DNA of 64,000 nt from Microseira sp003486305 (GTDB taxonomy: Bacteria; Cyanobacteriota; Cyanobacteriia; Cyanobacteriales; Aerosakkonemataceae). The stretch spans positions 62,001-126,000 of the forward strand of contig DALYJX010000001.1 of the NCBI GenBank assembly GCA_031969655.1. Reading direction: 5' to 3'. A model generated the notes under the pieces. It ran no database searches and was not told the origin of the DNA. It was given only the letters and a program-made list of their open reading frames with translations. The position numbers and the translations under genes are program-made. Below are positions 26,352 to 35,159 of the stretch, piece after piece (within the stretch, counting starts at the first letter, position 1; the number at the start of each line of letters is the position of its first letter).

Positions 26352-28013
26352 ATGTCAAAAACTGCCTTAGAAACTCTTCGTCTGATTTTCAACGACCAGC
26401 CAGACCTTTTAGAAATCATCAAACTCGGAGATATAGAGTCAGAGAGACTGGTAAACAGTTTCAGGGAAAACAATGAGTTATTTGCTGCACCTGTCAATCT
26501 CTATGTGACCGGACGCACGGGTGCTGGGAAGACTTCTTTGGGAAATCGTCTGTTGGCACAATCAGTGATGGAATCAACAGGCTACATTGATTGTACAGAT
26601 AGTGTAGGCTTTTTTAAACTAGCCAGTAACTTATGCTATTACGATTTACCAGGCGCTGGTAGCAATGAGAGCTATGAAAATATCAACAGATCTGCATTGT
26701 TAATGCCTCAAATTGAAGATGAATTTGCAGAACCTCCTATCACGTATATTGATCGCTTCAAAATAAAAAACTTTACTAAATGTCCTCCCCTACAAAAGCT
26801 AGAGGAAAAATATGTAACAGTTAATGAGTGGCAATTACACAGTAACCAGCAGCTAGTTGCTCCCGATGTTATTTTATACGCAATTGCACCGCATATGCAG
26901 TTTCTAAGTTCCGATAGGAAATACTTAGGACAACTGCTCAAGACTCAGAAACAACGAATTGAGCAGAATAAAGTTATTTTTGCACTTAACATTTTTCGTC
27001 TTGATGGCAAACGTATGCCCACACAGCAAAACCTTGAGGATGTGCGGAAACACATCACTCAAATTTATGAGAGATTTTACCATGATACTCCACCCATTGT
27101 TGAGTTTGATGCTCTGACAGGTGATGGAATCAATGAAATCACTGCTTTCATCTGTCAAGTTTTGCCAAAAGAAAAAATTGGTAATATTCAGCAAGTTCTT
27201 CGCAATGACTTGAAACAATTTGCTGAACAAGAGCGAAGCCTTCGCTACATGCAAACATTAATCAAGATTGCCAGTCGTTTAGCAACATATAAGATTGACT
27301 ACAAAGCGGGCAACCAAGACTTACTTCAGGTAGCGGCTTCAAGCATTAGTGCTTATGGAGTTAGCACTTTCAAGAATCAAGAGGAAATTGCTCAAATCAA
27401 GGCTGAACTTAATGCTTTGATTGAGAGTGTAGTTCAGGAAACTAGAGACGACCGTACTAAATATATATCTGTAACAGAAAATATTTTAGATACAAAAGAG
27501 CTTAGCAGAGATATTCCACTTTTTGAAGAGAAGAAGGTTATAGATTATATAGAGGTAAATGAAACTAAAGTCATTCCTTTATCAAAGGTAAAAAAAATTG
27601 TCAATATGATTACTGGTATTTTGCCATTTGGAGCTAAACTATTTGACGAAAAAATAGTGAATGAAACAGTGAGGAAACCCATTGAAAGGTTAGAAAATCG
27701 GTTTGTAGGTTATGAAAAAGAAGTCATCGGCACAGTTGAGGTCGTAGTTGGACAAGTAGAAAAAATAGTTGGGAAGGAATATCTTTTGGGGGGTTATCCC
27801 GTAATTAGATTTCTATTAGGGTTAGGACTGGGAATTCAAACCTATTGCAGTCAGCCAAATCGCAGCCTACAAAATTGTTTAGAAGAAGCTGAAGTAATGC
27901 TAGAGCGTAAGCTCTTTCCTATTAAGACTCACATTGAGCAGCTAGTAGAGCGTGAAGCTGGCTCAAACGCAGAGCAAGAGCTTATTCAAACTTTAAATAA
28001 AGCCCTAGTTTAA
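26352..28013 (+). CDS. Membrane-associated GTPase, first of a tandem pair
   Basis: The 553-residue protein has a G domain at its N-terminus: G1 GRTGAGKTS at residues 54-62 and G3 DLPGAG at 98-103. The canonical NKxD of G4 is not clear; NIFRLDG near residue 213 may take its place, and SA[KL]-like G5 may be DALTG. The C-terminal half has Val/Glu-rich repeats (EEKKVIDYIEVNETKVI, VIGTVEVVVGQVEKIVG) and a hydrophobic patch (VIRFLLGLGLGIQ). The layout recalls dynamin- or IRG-like GTPases. The second GTPase starts 16 bp later. Function unknown; a membrane or defence role is inference. Confidence 0.72.
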   Translation: MSKTALETLRLIFNDQPDLLEIIKLGDIESERLVNSFRENNELFAAPVNLYVTGRTGAGKTSLGNRLLAQSVMESTGYIDCTDSVGFFKLASNLCYYDLPGAGSNESYENINRSALLMPQIEDEFAEPPITYIDRFKIKNFTKCPPLQKLEEKYVTVNEWQLHSNQQLVAPDVILYAIAPHMQFLSSDRKYLGQLLKTQKQRIEQNKVIFALNIFRLDGKRMPTQQNLEDVRKHITQIYERFYHDTPPIVEFDALTGDGINEITAFICQVLPKEKIGNIQQVLRNDLKQFAEQERSLRYMQTLIKIASRLATYKIDYKAGNQDLLQVAASSISAYGVSTFKNQEEIAQIKAELNALIESVVQETRDDRTKYISVTENILDTKELSRDIPLFEEKKVIDYIEVNETKVIPLSKVKKIVNMITGILPFGAKLFDEKIVNETVRKPIERLENRFVGYEKEVIGTVEVVVGQVEKIVGKEYLLGGYPVIRFLLGLGLGIQTYCSQPNRSLQNCLEEAEVMLERKLFPIKTHIEQLVEREAGSNAEQELIQTLNKALV

Positions 28014-28029
28014 TCAGTTCAAACAATTT

Positions 28030-29637
28030 ATGACCTTCCAATTTAATCATCCCTCCTTGTCAGCTATACGAGCTAACTTAATTATTCAAAAGTTGGTTGA
28101 CTTTCCCTCGAATGTTGACAGGCTCAATATTTTCGCAACTGGTCGGACAGGAAGTGGTAAAACCACCTTGGGAAATCGCTTAATTGGGATTGATTACTTT
28201 ATGCCTTCTTCAGGATATCAAGACTGCACTGATGAAATTAACTTAATTAAGTTCCCAATGGGTCTAAACTACTTTGACTTACCAGGAGTCTGTAGCGATG
28301 ACAGGCTGGAAAACTATAATAGAGTTGCTCTTGGCTTAGAACAAGTGGAAGATTTTCCCTTTGTTGAGAATTTGATTTTAGCTAAATACAGCAAAGACAA
28401 AACCTCTGAAAAACAAAAATTTAGTATTTCTGAGTTTAGCTTACAGCAGTTTAAACCAGACCTCATTTTTTATCTAATTGCACCAGATAAGCAGTTTTTG
28501 TCTGTTGACTGCACTTACCTGCGAGATTTGTTACAGCAGCATTGCCAGGTTATCTATGTCTTTAATATGTTTGCGAGTAAGGAAACAAGTAGCGAACACT
28601 TTGCCAGTCCACAAAACATCTCTGATGCAGTCAATAAACTTACTAAAATTCATACTTCTGTTTTAGGTAAGACAAGTCAGCCAGTAATTGTTCAGGTCAA
28701 CTGCTGGACAGGAGAAGGAATTTCCGAGTTAATTGCACGTTCGGGCGAGATGTTGGGGAGTGAGAAGGGAAGGCTGTTTGAGGAATTGATTCGCTATCAG
28801 AGTGAAAAAACACCTGATAAGTATGTCTGTCAAGTCAAGGAGGAGATATTAAGAATACTGGCACACGCTGCTTGTCAAAAGCCAGATGGCACATCAAGAA
28901 GTGGAGAAACTTTACTTGAAGATTGTCAGATTCTCTGGGAATTTATTTCGAGTTTGTTAAGTAAGCATCAAGAAATGCCTAGCTTTGTTCAGCAGGTTAT
29001 CAAGGCTCAAGTCTATACGATAATAAGCCAATATACTGAACATCAGTATGAAAAAGTAACGCGGCAGATGTCTAAGCCTATATACAAATCTGTACCTGTT
29101 TTCAAAACTGTTTATGAAGAGGTTCCCGACTACAATCGTCCCATACAAGTGCCAAGATTTATCAATAAGTCTACCAGTAATCCTTTTAAAAAAATGAAGA
29201 ATATTGCCAAGTATGGTTCGACTAAAAAGGAGACAGTAGTTTATGAAACTGTAGGCTATTACAACAAAACAGTAAGTCGGCAGGTACACGACGGATATCG
29301 AGAAGAATACTCACATACAGAATACTGGCAAGAAGAGACAGGAGAACAAAAACTGGTAGGAACTACTTATCAGTATTTCAGGCAAAGTGCAATAGTTTTG
29401 CTACTTGCACTTGTTCATCTGTTAATTTCTATTAGCATTAATGATTGCGAAAGCTATAAGGATGTTGAGGTAAGATATCAATCCTTATACGAAAGTTATT
29501 TTTTAAAGGTTAGTAAGTTACCAAATTTCCCTATTGAGCCGACTGAAAAACTTGTTTTCAGTATTTTATCAGCGCACCTAGAAAAACTGTTTAAAGATGA
29601 TTTTGATGAGGTAGTTAGGACAGTTGCTTGTAGCTAA
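28030..29637 (+). CDS. Membrane-associated GTPase, second of a tandem pair
   Basis: The 535-residue protein is paralogous to the upstream GTPase: G1 GRTGSGKTT at residues 38-46, YFDLPGVC with G3 Asp83, and the same SGYQDCTDE / TGYIDCTDS segment after G1. G4 is again non-canonical (VFNMFASKE). The middle-to-C part has Tyr/Val-rich strands (YKSVPVFKTVYEEVP, then VVYETVGYYNKTV) and a membrane-like helix SAIVLLLALVHLLISISI near residue 460. Pairs of bacterial dynamin-like proteins often work as hetero-oligomers, which may be the case here. dnaN begins 87 bp downstream. Confidence 0.72.
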   Translation: MTFQFNHPSLSAIRANLIIQKLVDFPSNVDRLNIFATGRTGSGKTTLGNRLIGIDYFMPSSGYQDCTDEINLIKFPMGLNYFDLPGVCSDDRLENYNRVALGLEQVEDFPFVENLILAKYSKDKTSEKQKFSISEFSLQQFKPDLIFYLIAPDKQFLSVDCTYLRDLLQQHCQVIYVFNMFASKETSSEHFASPQNISDAVNKLTKIHTSVLGKTSQPVIVQVNCWTGEGISELIARSGEMLGSEKGRLFEELIRYQSEKTPDKYVCQVKEEILRILAHAACQKPDGTSRSGETLLEDCQILWEFISSLLSKHQEMPSFVQQVIKAQVYTIISQYTEHQYEKVTRQMSKPIYKSVPVFKTVYEEVPDYNRPIQVPRFINKSTSNPFKKMKNIAKYGSTKKETVVYETVGYYNKTVSRQVHDGYREEYSHTEYWQEETGEQKLVGTTYQYFRQSAIVLLLALVHLLISISINDCESYKDVEVRYQSLYESYFLKVSKLPNFPIEPTEKLVFSILSAHLEKLFKDDFDEVVRTVACS

Positions 29638-29677
29638 AGATATATTTATTTCATATAAATTATGCAAGTTGTTCTCT

Positions 29678-29695
29678 GGGCAGCTAGCGCTGCCC
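29678..29695 (+). promoter_or_regulatory. Hairpin upstream of dnaN
   Basis: GGGCAGC at 29678-29684 pairs with GCTGCCC at 29689-29695 across a four-base loop, 28 bp before the dnaN start. There is no T run, so it may be a leader structure more than a terminator. Confidence 0.4.
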
Positions 29696-29723
29696 CGGTA
29701 TGACAGCAATTTTAAGATAAAAT

Positions 29724-31145
29724 ATGCAAACAAAAACCCGGCCTGGTACAAGAAAGAGCCAAGTTAAAGAAAACGGCTCCTCTAAAACAAAAACTAAGGC
29801 TGATGCTACGGCTGCACGAACAAAATCTCTTACTGCGAAAAAGCCCAAAGTAGAAAAAAAACCGGAATCTCTAGTCGAGAGGAGTACCGAAGAATCAACT
29901 CCTCTTTTATCGACAGGGATGCGGCTGATTTGTACTCAAGATAATTTAGCAAATCATCTGGATTTAGTCAGCCATGCAGTGCCTTCTAAACCCACGCATC
30001 CAGTGTTAGGAAATGTACTCTTGATTGCTGAGCAAGAAACTCAGAAAGTTCAACTCAGTGTTTTTGATATGAGCTTGGGTATTCAAACATCATTTGATGC
30101 TAAAGTTCAAGCGCCTGGTGAACTGACAATTCCAGTCGGACTCTTGAGCGATATTGTCGGGAAACTTTCTGCCGGAGATATCACTTTAGTCAACCACACG
30201 CCTTTGAATACCGAAGACACTAAAGATAACAGTCAAGAGAAAGCAGAAGCAGGTCAAAATCCAGTTGCAACGCTAATCGCTACAACCGGACGCTATCAAG
30301 TTCGAGGGCTACCAACTGAGGAATTCCCGGCAATTCCTGAAGTCAATTCAACGCAAACAATTCACGTACCTGTAGAAGGTTTGAAAGCAGGACTCAAAGG
30401 GACGTTGTTTGCTACGACTACCGACGAAACCAAGCGTATCTTGACAGGTGTCCACCTCAAGATACACGGGGATACTCTTGAATTTGCGGCTACTGACGGG
30501 CATCGGTTAGCTGTTATTAGTACTGCGCTGCAAGGGTTTAAAAAGAATCAACGAAGCGAGATTGAGGAAACTTTGGAGTTGACAGTACCAGCCAAGGCGC
30601 TGGTCGAATTAGACCGAATCTTGTCTAGCCGAACATCGGTTGAACCAGTGCAATTATCTTATGATGAATCGCAGGCAATTGTGGAGTTTCGCTGGGGAGC
30701 GCAAAGATTAGTTAGCCGTTGTTTATCAGGTGCATATCCAGCTTATGAAGAGTTATTAAAGCAGGACTTCAAACAACAAATAACTTTGGAGAAAGCACCT
30801 TTGATTAAGGCTCTCGAAAGAATTGCGGTGTTGGCGGACAAGAAGGAAAAGACGGTCAGTATCCGCCTGAATAGTGAAGCTCAACAAGTGTCTTTGTCGC
30901 TGTTCAGGGAGTTTGGAAACGGCAAGGAAGAAATGACAGCCTGCATTAACTCGGATAGCGATATGTCAATTTCTTTCAACATAAAATACTTCTTGGAAGG
31001 AGTTAAAGCCATCGCTAGTTCCGCAATTCAAATGCAACTGACTCAACAGGATGGCCCCGCTATCTTAGTTCCGTTTGGGAACAAAGACAAGCCCAATATT
31101 CTGATGGATGCTAAATACTTGTTAATGCCAATTTTCAAGGAATAG
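29724..31145 (+). CDS. dnaN: DNA polymerase III beta sliding clamp
   Basis: From Met66 (MRLICTQDNLANHLDLVSHAVPSKPTHPVLGNVLL) the protein is a full DnaN of about 408 residues, with the three clamp domains and typical segments DGHRLAVI near residue 250 and QRLVSRCLSGAYPAYEELL near 330. The first 65 residues are an extra Lys/Thr/Ser-rich tail (TRPGTRKSQVKENGSSK) not found in canonical clamps. The gene is followed at 86 bp by dnaX and then holA. An element-encoded second copy beside a chromosomal one is likely but cannot be shown here. Confidence 0.93.
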   Translation: MQTKTRPGTRKSQVKENGSSKTKTKADATAARTKSLTAKKPKVEKKPESLVERSTEESTPLLSTGMRLICTQDNLANHLDLVSHAVPSKPTHPVLGNVLLIAEQETQKVQLSVFDMSLGIQTSFDAKVQAPGELTIPVGLLSDIVGKLSAGDITLVNHTPLNTEDTKDNSQEKAEAGQNPVATLIATTGRYQVRGLPTEEFPAIPEVNSTQTIHVPVEGLKAGLKGTLFATTTDETKRILTGVHLKIHGDTLEFAATDGHRLAVISTALQGFKKNQRSEIEETLELTVPAKALVELDRILSSRTSVEPVQLSYDESQAIVEFRWGAQRLVSRCLSGAYPAYEELLKQDFKQQITLEKAPLIKALERIAVLADKKEKTVSIRLNSEAQQVSLSLFREFGNGKEEMTACINSDSDMSISFNIKYFLEGVKAIASSAIQMQLTQQDGPAILVPFGNKDKPNILMDAKYLLMPIFKE

Positions 31146-31172
31146 TTCGGCTTAGTGAATTTGCACGCATTG

Positions 31173-31199
31173 AGAAGCGGAAATATTGTCTCCGCTTCT
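31173..31199 (+). promoter_or_regulatory. Hairpin in dnaN-dnaX gap
   Basis: AGAAGCGGA at 31173-31181 pairs perfectly with TCCGCTTCT at 31191-31199 across a nine-base loop. No T run follows, so it could be a weak terminator, a processing site or a leader element ahead of dnaX. Confidence 0.4.
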
Positions 31200-31230
31200 A
31201 TCTGGAAAACCTGATTAAATAAAACCAATC

Positions 31231-33075
31231 ATGTACGCAGCATTACCTCAAAAATATCGTCCGCGCACGCTATTAGAGTTAGCAGGACAAGAATACATTC
31301 AAAAGACGCTCTCCAATGCGATTAAAGCTAGCAAAATAGCGCCTGCTTATCTTTTTGCTGGGGAGCGGGGTACGGGCAAAACTTCTACGGCTCGCATATT
31401 CGCTAAATCGCTGAATTGTACTGCTACAAACAAGCCGACAGTTACGCCGTGCGGTCAATGTCAGTCCTGTCGTTCGATTGAAAAAGGCAGCAGTTTAGAC
31501 GTTGCTGAAATTGATGCAGCTTCTCACAACGGAGTAGAAGATGCTCGCGCGTTAATAGAACGAGCGCATTTTGCACCTGCTATGAGTCGTTACCGAATCT
31601 TTATTGTGGATGAATGCCTCGCGGGAGATTCGTTGGTTTTGACTGATTCCGGTCTAATTCGTATAGACGACTCATCAATTGTTGGGAAGTCCGTACTCTC
31701 TTACAATGAATCGAATGGTTTATGGGAATTTAAGACTGTATTAAACTGGTTTTCTAAAGGAATAAAACCAGTTTACGAAATCAGGACAAGCAACCATGTC
31801 CTGCGGTGTACTGGGAATCATCCTATCAGGACAAGTCAAGGATGGGTAAAAGCAAAAGCTCTCAATGTGGGTATGGAAATTCTCAGCCCGAAACCCTTAA
31901 ATGGCTGCGATAAAATGCCCGAATTTGCTTATATCAATCAATCGAGTACAGATTTAGAACAAATCCAATCGATTGAATTGGTTGGAGAAGAGTTGGTTTA
32001 TGACATTGAAGTAGAAGACAATCATAACTTTGTGGCAAATGGGTTATTGGTTCACAATTGTCACCAACTAACTTCACAGGCTCAAAATGCGCTCCTAAAG
32101 TGCATCGAGGAACCCCCAGCTAATGTGGTTTTCATTCTGTGTACGACAGAGCAACATAAGGTGCTGGCGACAATTAGTAGCAGGTGTCAATTATTCCATT
32201 TTCGAGTGCTATCTATCAATGCAATTGTAAAGCAATTAACGATGATAGCCGAGAAAGAATCTATTACAATTGCTCAAGAAGCTAAAGTAGCGATCGCTCG
32301 CACTGCTGAAGGCGGACTGAGGGATGCTTTGCAGCTGCTCGACCAGTTAAGTTTGTTAGGAGAGGAAATTACCAGTTCCCACGTCCTGGAATTATCGGGA
32401 CGGATATCGGAGTCCGATTTGGTAACGATTTTGAAATCCATTCGCACCGGCGACACGCTGAAGCTGTTGCAATTATCTCGCGAACTGATTGACAGTGGGA
32501 AGACACCGAAAGTGCTGTTAATGTCACTACTAACCTGCTATCGGGACTTATTACTGGTAGCGAATGTGCCGGATAGTTCGCATTTACTAACCAGCGGAAT
32601 TTCGCACTCGACGCTGCTTGAGATTGCCGCAACTTGGGACTACGGTGCAATTAGTGCTGGTATCGAACAGCTACGCGCCTCGGAATGGCAACTTAGTAAG
32701 AGCGTGCAACCAAGTTTGTGGTTAGAAGTTTGTTTGCTGGGATTGGTGCAGGGGACTACAGACAAGGGTAATGTTGCCAAAGGAAAAATAGAAAATTGTA
32801 ACGGTCGCAGTTGCTCAAGGTCGAGTCAATCCCAAAAGGTAGAACAGCAAGTTCAACCAACAGCTATTTGGGAAAAAGTGCTGTCAAAAACTTCTGAAAA
32901 CAATCGCGTTCTGCTCTCGGTTGCTTCTTTAGTGGAACTGAAAGGTAAGAAAGCTGTATTAGCTGTACCTGCTAAATACTTGGATAAGTTTAACCGGAAT
33001 GCGGCTAAGGTACAGAAGATGCTTTTCGGGGTGACAGGTGTTAACTATCAACTGTCTATTCAGGAGAGGAATTGA
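31231..33075 (+). CDS. dnaX: DNA polymerase III gamma/tau subunit with mini-intein
   Basis: The 614-residue reading frame is DnaX interrupted by an intein at residues 129-276; the spliced product would have 466 residues. Extein motifs are ERGTGKTST (Walker A, residues 45-53), the four-Cys zinc site at Cys63, Cys74, Cys77 and Cys80, the Walker B IFIVDE-CHQLT that the intein splits, NALLKCIEEPP, and the sensor SSRCQLFHFR. The short C-terminus suggests a gamma-like form. The clamp gene lies upstream and the delta subunit gene begins at its stop codon. Activity of the clamp loader depends on splicing, since the Walker B acid and the following residues are split. Confidence 0.93.
   Translation: MYAALPQKYRPRTLLELAGQEYIQKTLSNAIKASKIAPAYLFAGERGTGKTSTARIFAKSLNCTATNKPTVTPCGQCQSCRSIEKGSSLDVAEIDAASHNGVEDARALIERAHFAPAMSRYRIFIVDECLAGDSLVLTDSGLIRIDDSSIVGKSVLSYNESNGLWEFKTVLNWFSKGIKPVYEIRTSNHVLRCTGNHPIRTSQGWVKAKALNVGMEILSPKPLNGCDKMPEFAYINQSSTDLEQIQSIELVGEELVYDIEVEDNHNFVANGLLVHNCHQLTSQAQNALLKCIEEPPANVVFILCTTEQHKVLATISSRCQLFHFRVLSINAIVKQLTMIAEKESITIAQEAKVAIARTAEGGLRDALQLLDQLSLLGEEITSSHVLELSGRISESDLVTILKSIRTGDTLKLLQLSRELIDSGKTPKVLLMSLLTCYRDLLLVANVPDSSHLLTSGISHSTLLEIAATWDYGAISAGIEQLRASEWQLSKSVQPSLWLEVCLLGLVQGTTDKGNVAKGKIENCNGRSCSRSSQSQKVEQQVQPTAIWEKVLSKTSENNRVLLSVASLVELKGKKAVLAVPAKYLDKFNRNAAKVQKMLFGVTGVNYQLSIQERN
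31615..32058 (+). mobile_element. DnaX mini-intein, 148 residues
   Basis: It begins with Cys129 (CLAGDSLVLTDSG, block A), has block B as TGNHPIRTSQGW, and ends with block F VYDIEVEDNHNFVANGL and the splice residues His-Asn before Cys277 of the extein. No LAGLIDADG endonuclease motif is present and the length leaves no room for one, so it is a mini-intein that cannot home by itself. All residues needed for splicing are present. Confidence 0.93.
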
Positions 33076-34049
33076 TGATTAGTCTGTTAGTTGGCGATGA
33101 CGTTTACGCAATTAGCAAGAAGCTCTCCGAGTTCAAAACAAGTCTTGACCCTACCTGGATAAATTTCAACTACCATCGGTTCAATGCTGAAGCATTGGAA
33201 GAGGCGATCGATTGTGCGTTGACTCGTGCATTAGGGAGGGGAAGGGCGAAGTTAGTGGTGGTAGAGGATTGCAATTTCAAACAGTTTACTGAAGAGACAT
33301 TGAAGATTCTTCAGTTGATATCGCAGGTAACGGAACAGACACATTTGGTATTCGTGGCATCAGGAATTGATAAGCGATTGAAAGTGGCGAAATTTCTGCT
33401 TTCTCAAGGTAAACTGTTTGAGTTCGATCTAATTCCTCCTTGGAGAACTGATTTAATTGCCAAGGCGATAGGAACTCTGTGTCGAGGGATGGGGTTATCG
33501 CTGGATAGAAATATTATCGAGTATCTGGCGGGTGCGATTGGTAATGATTCGGCGCGTGTTGAAGCAGAACTGCACAAGCTGGCGAGTTATAGTAATGGGG
33601 GGAAGCTTAGTGTTGAGGAAGTGCGATCGCTCGTTCCTTCAACTACTCAAAATAGCCTCCAGTTAGCTGAAGCGATTCGAGAGAGCAATTTAACTAAAGC
33701 AGTCAATTTGTTGCAAGAATTGCTTGAGAAGGAGACTTTCCCGCTGGCGATTTGTGCAACGCTGATTACTCAGTTTAGAACTTGGATGTGGGTGAAGGCG
33801 GCGCTGGTGGGTGGGGTTAAGCAGGATGCTGAGATTGCTAGAATCTGCCAAATCGCTAATCCCAAACGGGTATACTTTCTCAAACAGGAAGTAGCTTCCA
33901 CAACCCTGAAGTCTCTTTCGTCAGCGGTGTCAATGTTACTCGATCTAGAGGCTTCCCTCAAACAGGGACAGAAAGGGGTCTTCATACTGCCTTCAATACT
34001 AGCAATTACCAAACTTTTCGCTCACAAGAAGGCAAGATTAGTCAGGTAG
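33075..34049 (+). CDS. holA: DNA polymerase III delta subunit
   Basis: I place the start at ATG 33075, which overlaps the dnaX stop (TGATG) and follows AGGAGAGG; a TTG at 33072 is the alternative. The 324-residue protein has the HolA layout: LLVGDDVYAISKKL at the start, VVVEDCNF near residue 70, TEQTHLVFVASGIDKRLK near 95, and NDSARVEAELHKLASYS near 155, a hallmark of HolA. Delta opens the beta clamp in the loader. With dnaN and dnaX it makes most of a private clamp-loading set; no delta prime (holB) was seen. Confidence 0.88.
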   Translation: MISLLVGDDVYAISKKLSEFKTSLDPTWINFNYHRFNAEALEEAIDCALTRALGRGRAKLVVVEDCNFKQFTEETLKILQLISQVTEQTHLVFVASGIDKRLKVAKFLLSQGKLFEFDLIPPWRTDLIAKAIGTLCRGMGLSLDRNIIEYLAGAIGNDSARVEAELHKLASYSNGGKLSVEEVRSLVPSTTQNSLQLAEAIRESNLTKAVNLLQELLEKETFPLAICATLITQFRTWMWVKAALVGGVKQDAEIARICQIANPKRVYFLKQEVASTTLKSLSSAVSMLLDLEASLKQGQKGVFILPSILAITKLFAHKKARLVR

Positions 34050-34237
34050 CGTCAGCTTACATTTGACTTTTCACGAAAGGTGTAAAAAGGGATGGTTGGC
34101 GGAAAACATATTAAAACATTCGCGAACCATTCTTACTTTTCACGGTAAGTGTTGAAACCCACTTCCAAAATAGGTTTTTTTCCTACAGCCCAATTTTCGT
34201 TCGCTTTGACTTTTGGTTTTGACCACTCTCTGCTTAT

Positions 34238-35110
34238 TCAAATATTGTTAACAGGAACAATCAAACCTTGCAAATCGGCAGGCGTAACATTCAAAGCCAA
34301 ACCCACACCCACACCGTTACTCAGTTCAATCGAAGTGCCAGTAATAATTCCATCTCGATTCGGGTCAATATCCACACCCGTTATCAACTCAAATGCCCAC
34401 CGGATATATTCAGGATTCAAATTTGTAATATCAAACAAGCCACTATTGATTAGAGCCTGCAAATCTGGATTATTTACTAGCCTGGGGTCGTTCAAGGCTT
34501 GACTCAGGGGGACATTTTCTTGTCTAAGTACCAAATCGGCTGCGGTCAATCCCCCGGTTATCCCAATGCGATCGCTAAACCGATTAAAATCCAAAATCAA
34601 ATCAGCATTGGCTGGATCGACTAAAACCGTATCCGGTCTGAGGACAAACAAATCGCTACCATTCCCTCCAGTCAGCACATCCGCGCCAAAATCGCCGATT
34701 AAAGTATCGTTCCCATCATCACCGTATAAAAGATCCGTCCCTTTGCCCCCTCGAATCAGATCGTTTCCCGCACCTCCGTAAACGTAATCATCGCCCAGAT
34801 TACCGTTGAGGTTGTCATTCCCATTGTCCCCCCACAACATATCTCGATCTTTACCACCATAGATGACGTCGTCGCCACCGCCGCCTAAAATCCTGTCATC
34901 GCCTTGGTTGCCGTTGATAACTTCAGAGTCAGACGAACCTTGGATGGTATCGTTTCCAGTTAAGCCCAGCAGTCCAATTGGTAGACCCGCCAGAAGCCCA
35001 GGGGTCATATTAAAACTGTCATTGTTGGGAGTAAGGGCGTAATAACCATCGGGGGAAGGGCCACCAGTCATCGTCATATCCTCTGTGCGCGTTAGTTCCA
35101 GTGTAACCAC
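34238..35110 (-). CDS. RTX-type calcium-binding repeat protein
   Basis: The 290-residue protein contains about ten nonapeptide repeats of the GGxGxDxLx type between residues about 50 and 155 (GNDTIQGSSD, ILGGGGDDVIYGGKDRD, YGGAGNDLIRGGKG). These form calcium-bound beta rolls in proteins secreted by type I systems. The C-terminal 120 residues (RFSDRIGITGGLTAADLVL and onward) look like a common cyanobacterial RTX tail. The start is GTG 35110, or the ATG 33 or 39 bases downstream. It is divergent to the TpsB gene, 49 bp away. Confidence 0.85.
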   Translation of the reverse strand: MVTLELTRTEDMTMTGGPSPDGYYALTPNNDSFNMTPGLLAGLPIGLLGLTGNDTIQGSSDSEVINGNQGDDRILGGGGDDVIYGGKDRDMLWGDNGNDNLNGNLGDDYVYGGAGNDLIRGGKGTDLLYGDDGNDTLIGDFGADVLTGGNGSDLFVLRPDTVLVDPANADLILDFNRFSDRIGITGGLTAADLVLRQENVPLSQALNDPRLVNNPDLQALINSGLFDITNLNPEYIRWAFELITGVDIDPNRDGIITGTSIELSNGVGVGLALNVTPADLQGLIVPVNNI

Positions 35111-35159
35111 GTAAGTTTTACAGCAGCAAGTATGTAAAGTGTTACTCGTAAAACACTAG

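Noticed and set aside
26352..29637. Toxin-antitoxin pair call for the tandem GTPases
   Set aside because: Both are large and paralogous, unlike a toxin and antitoxin.
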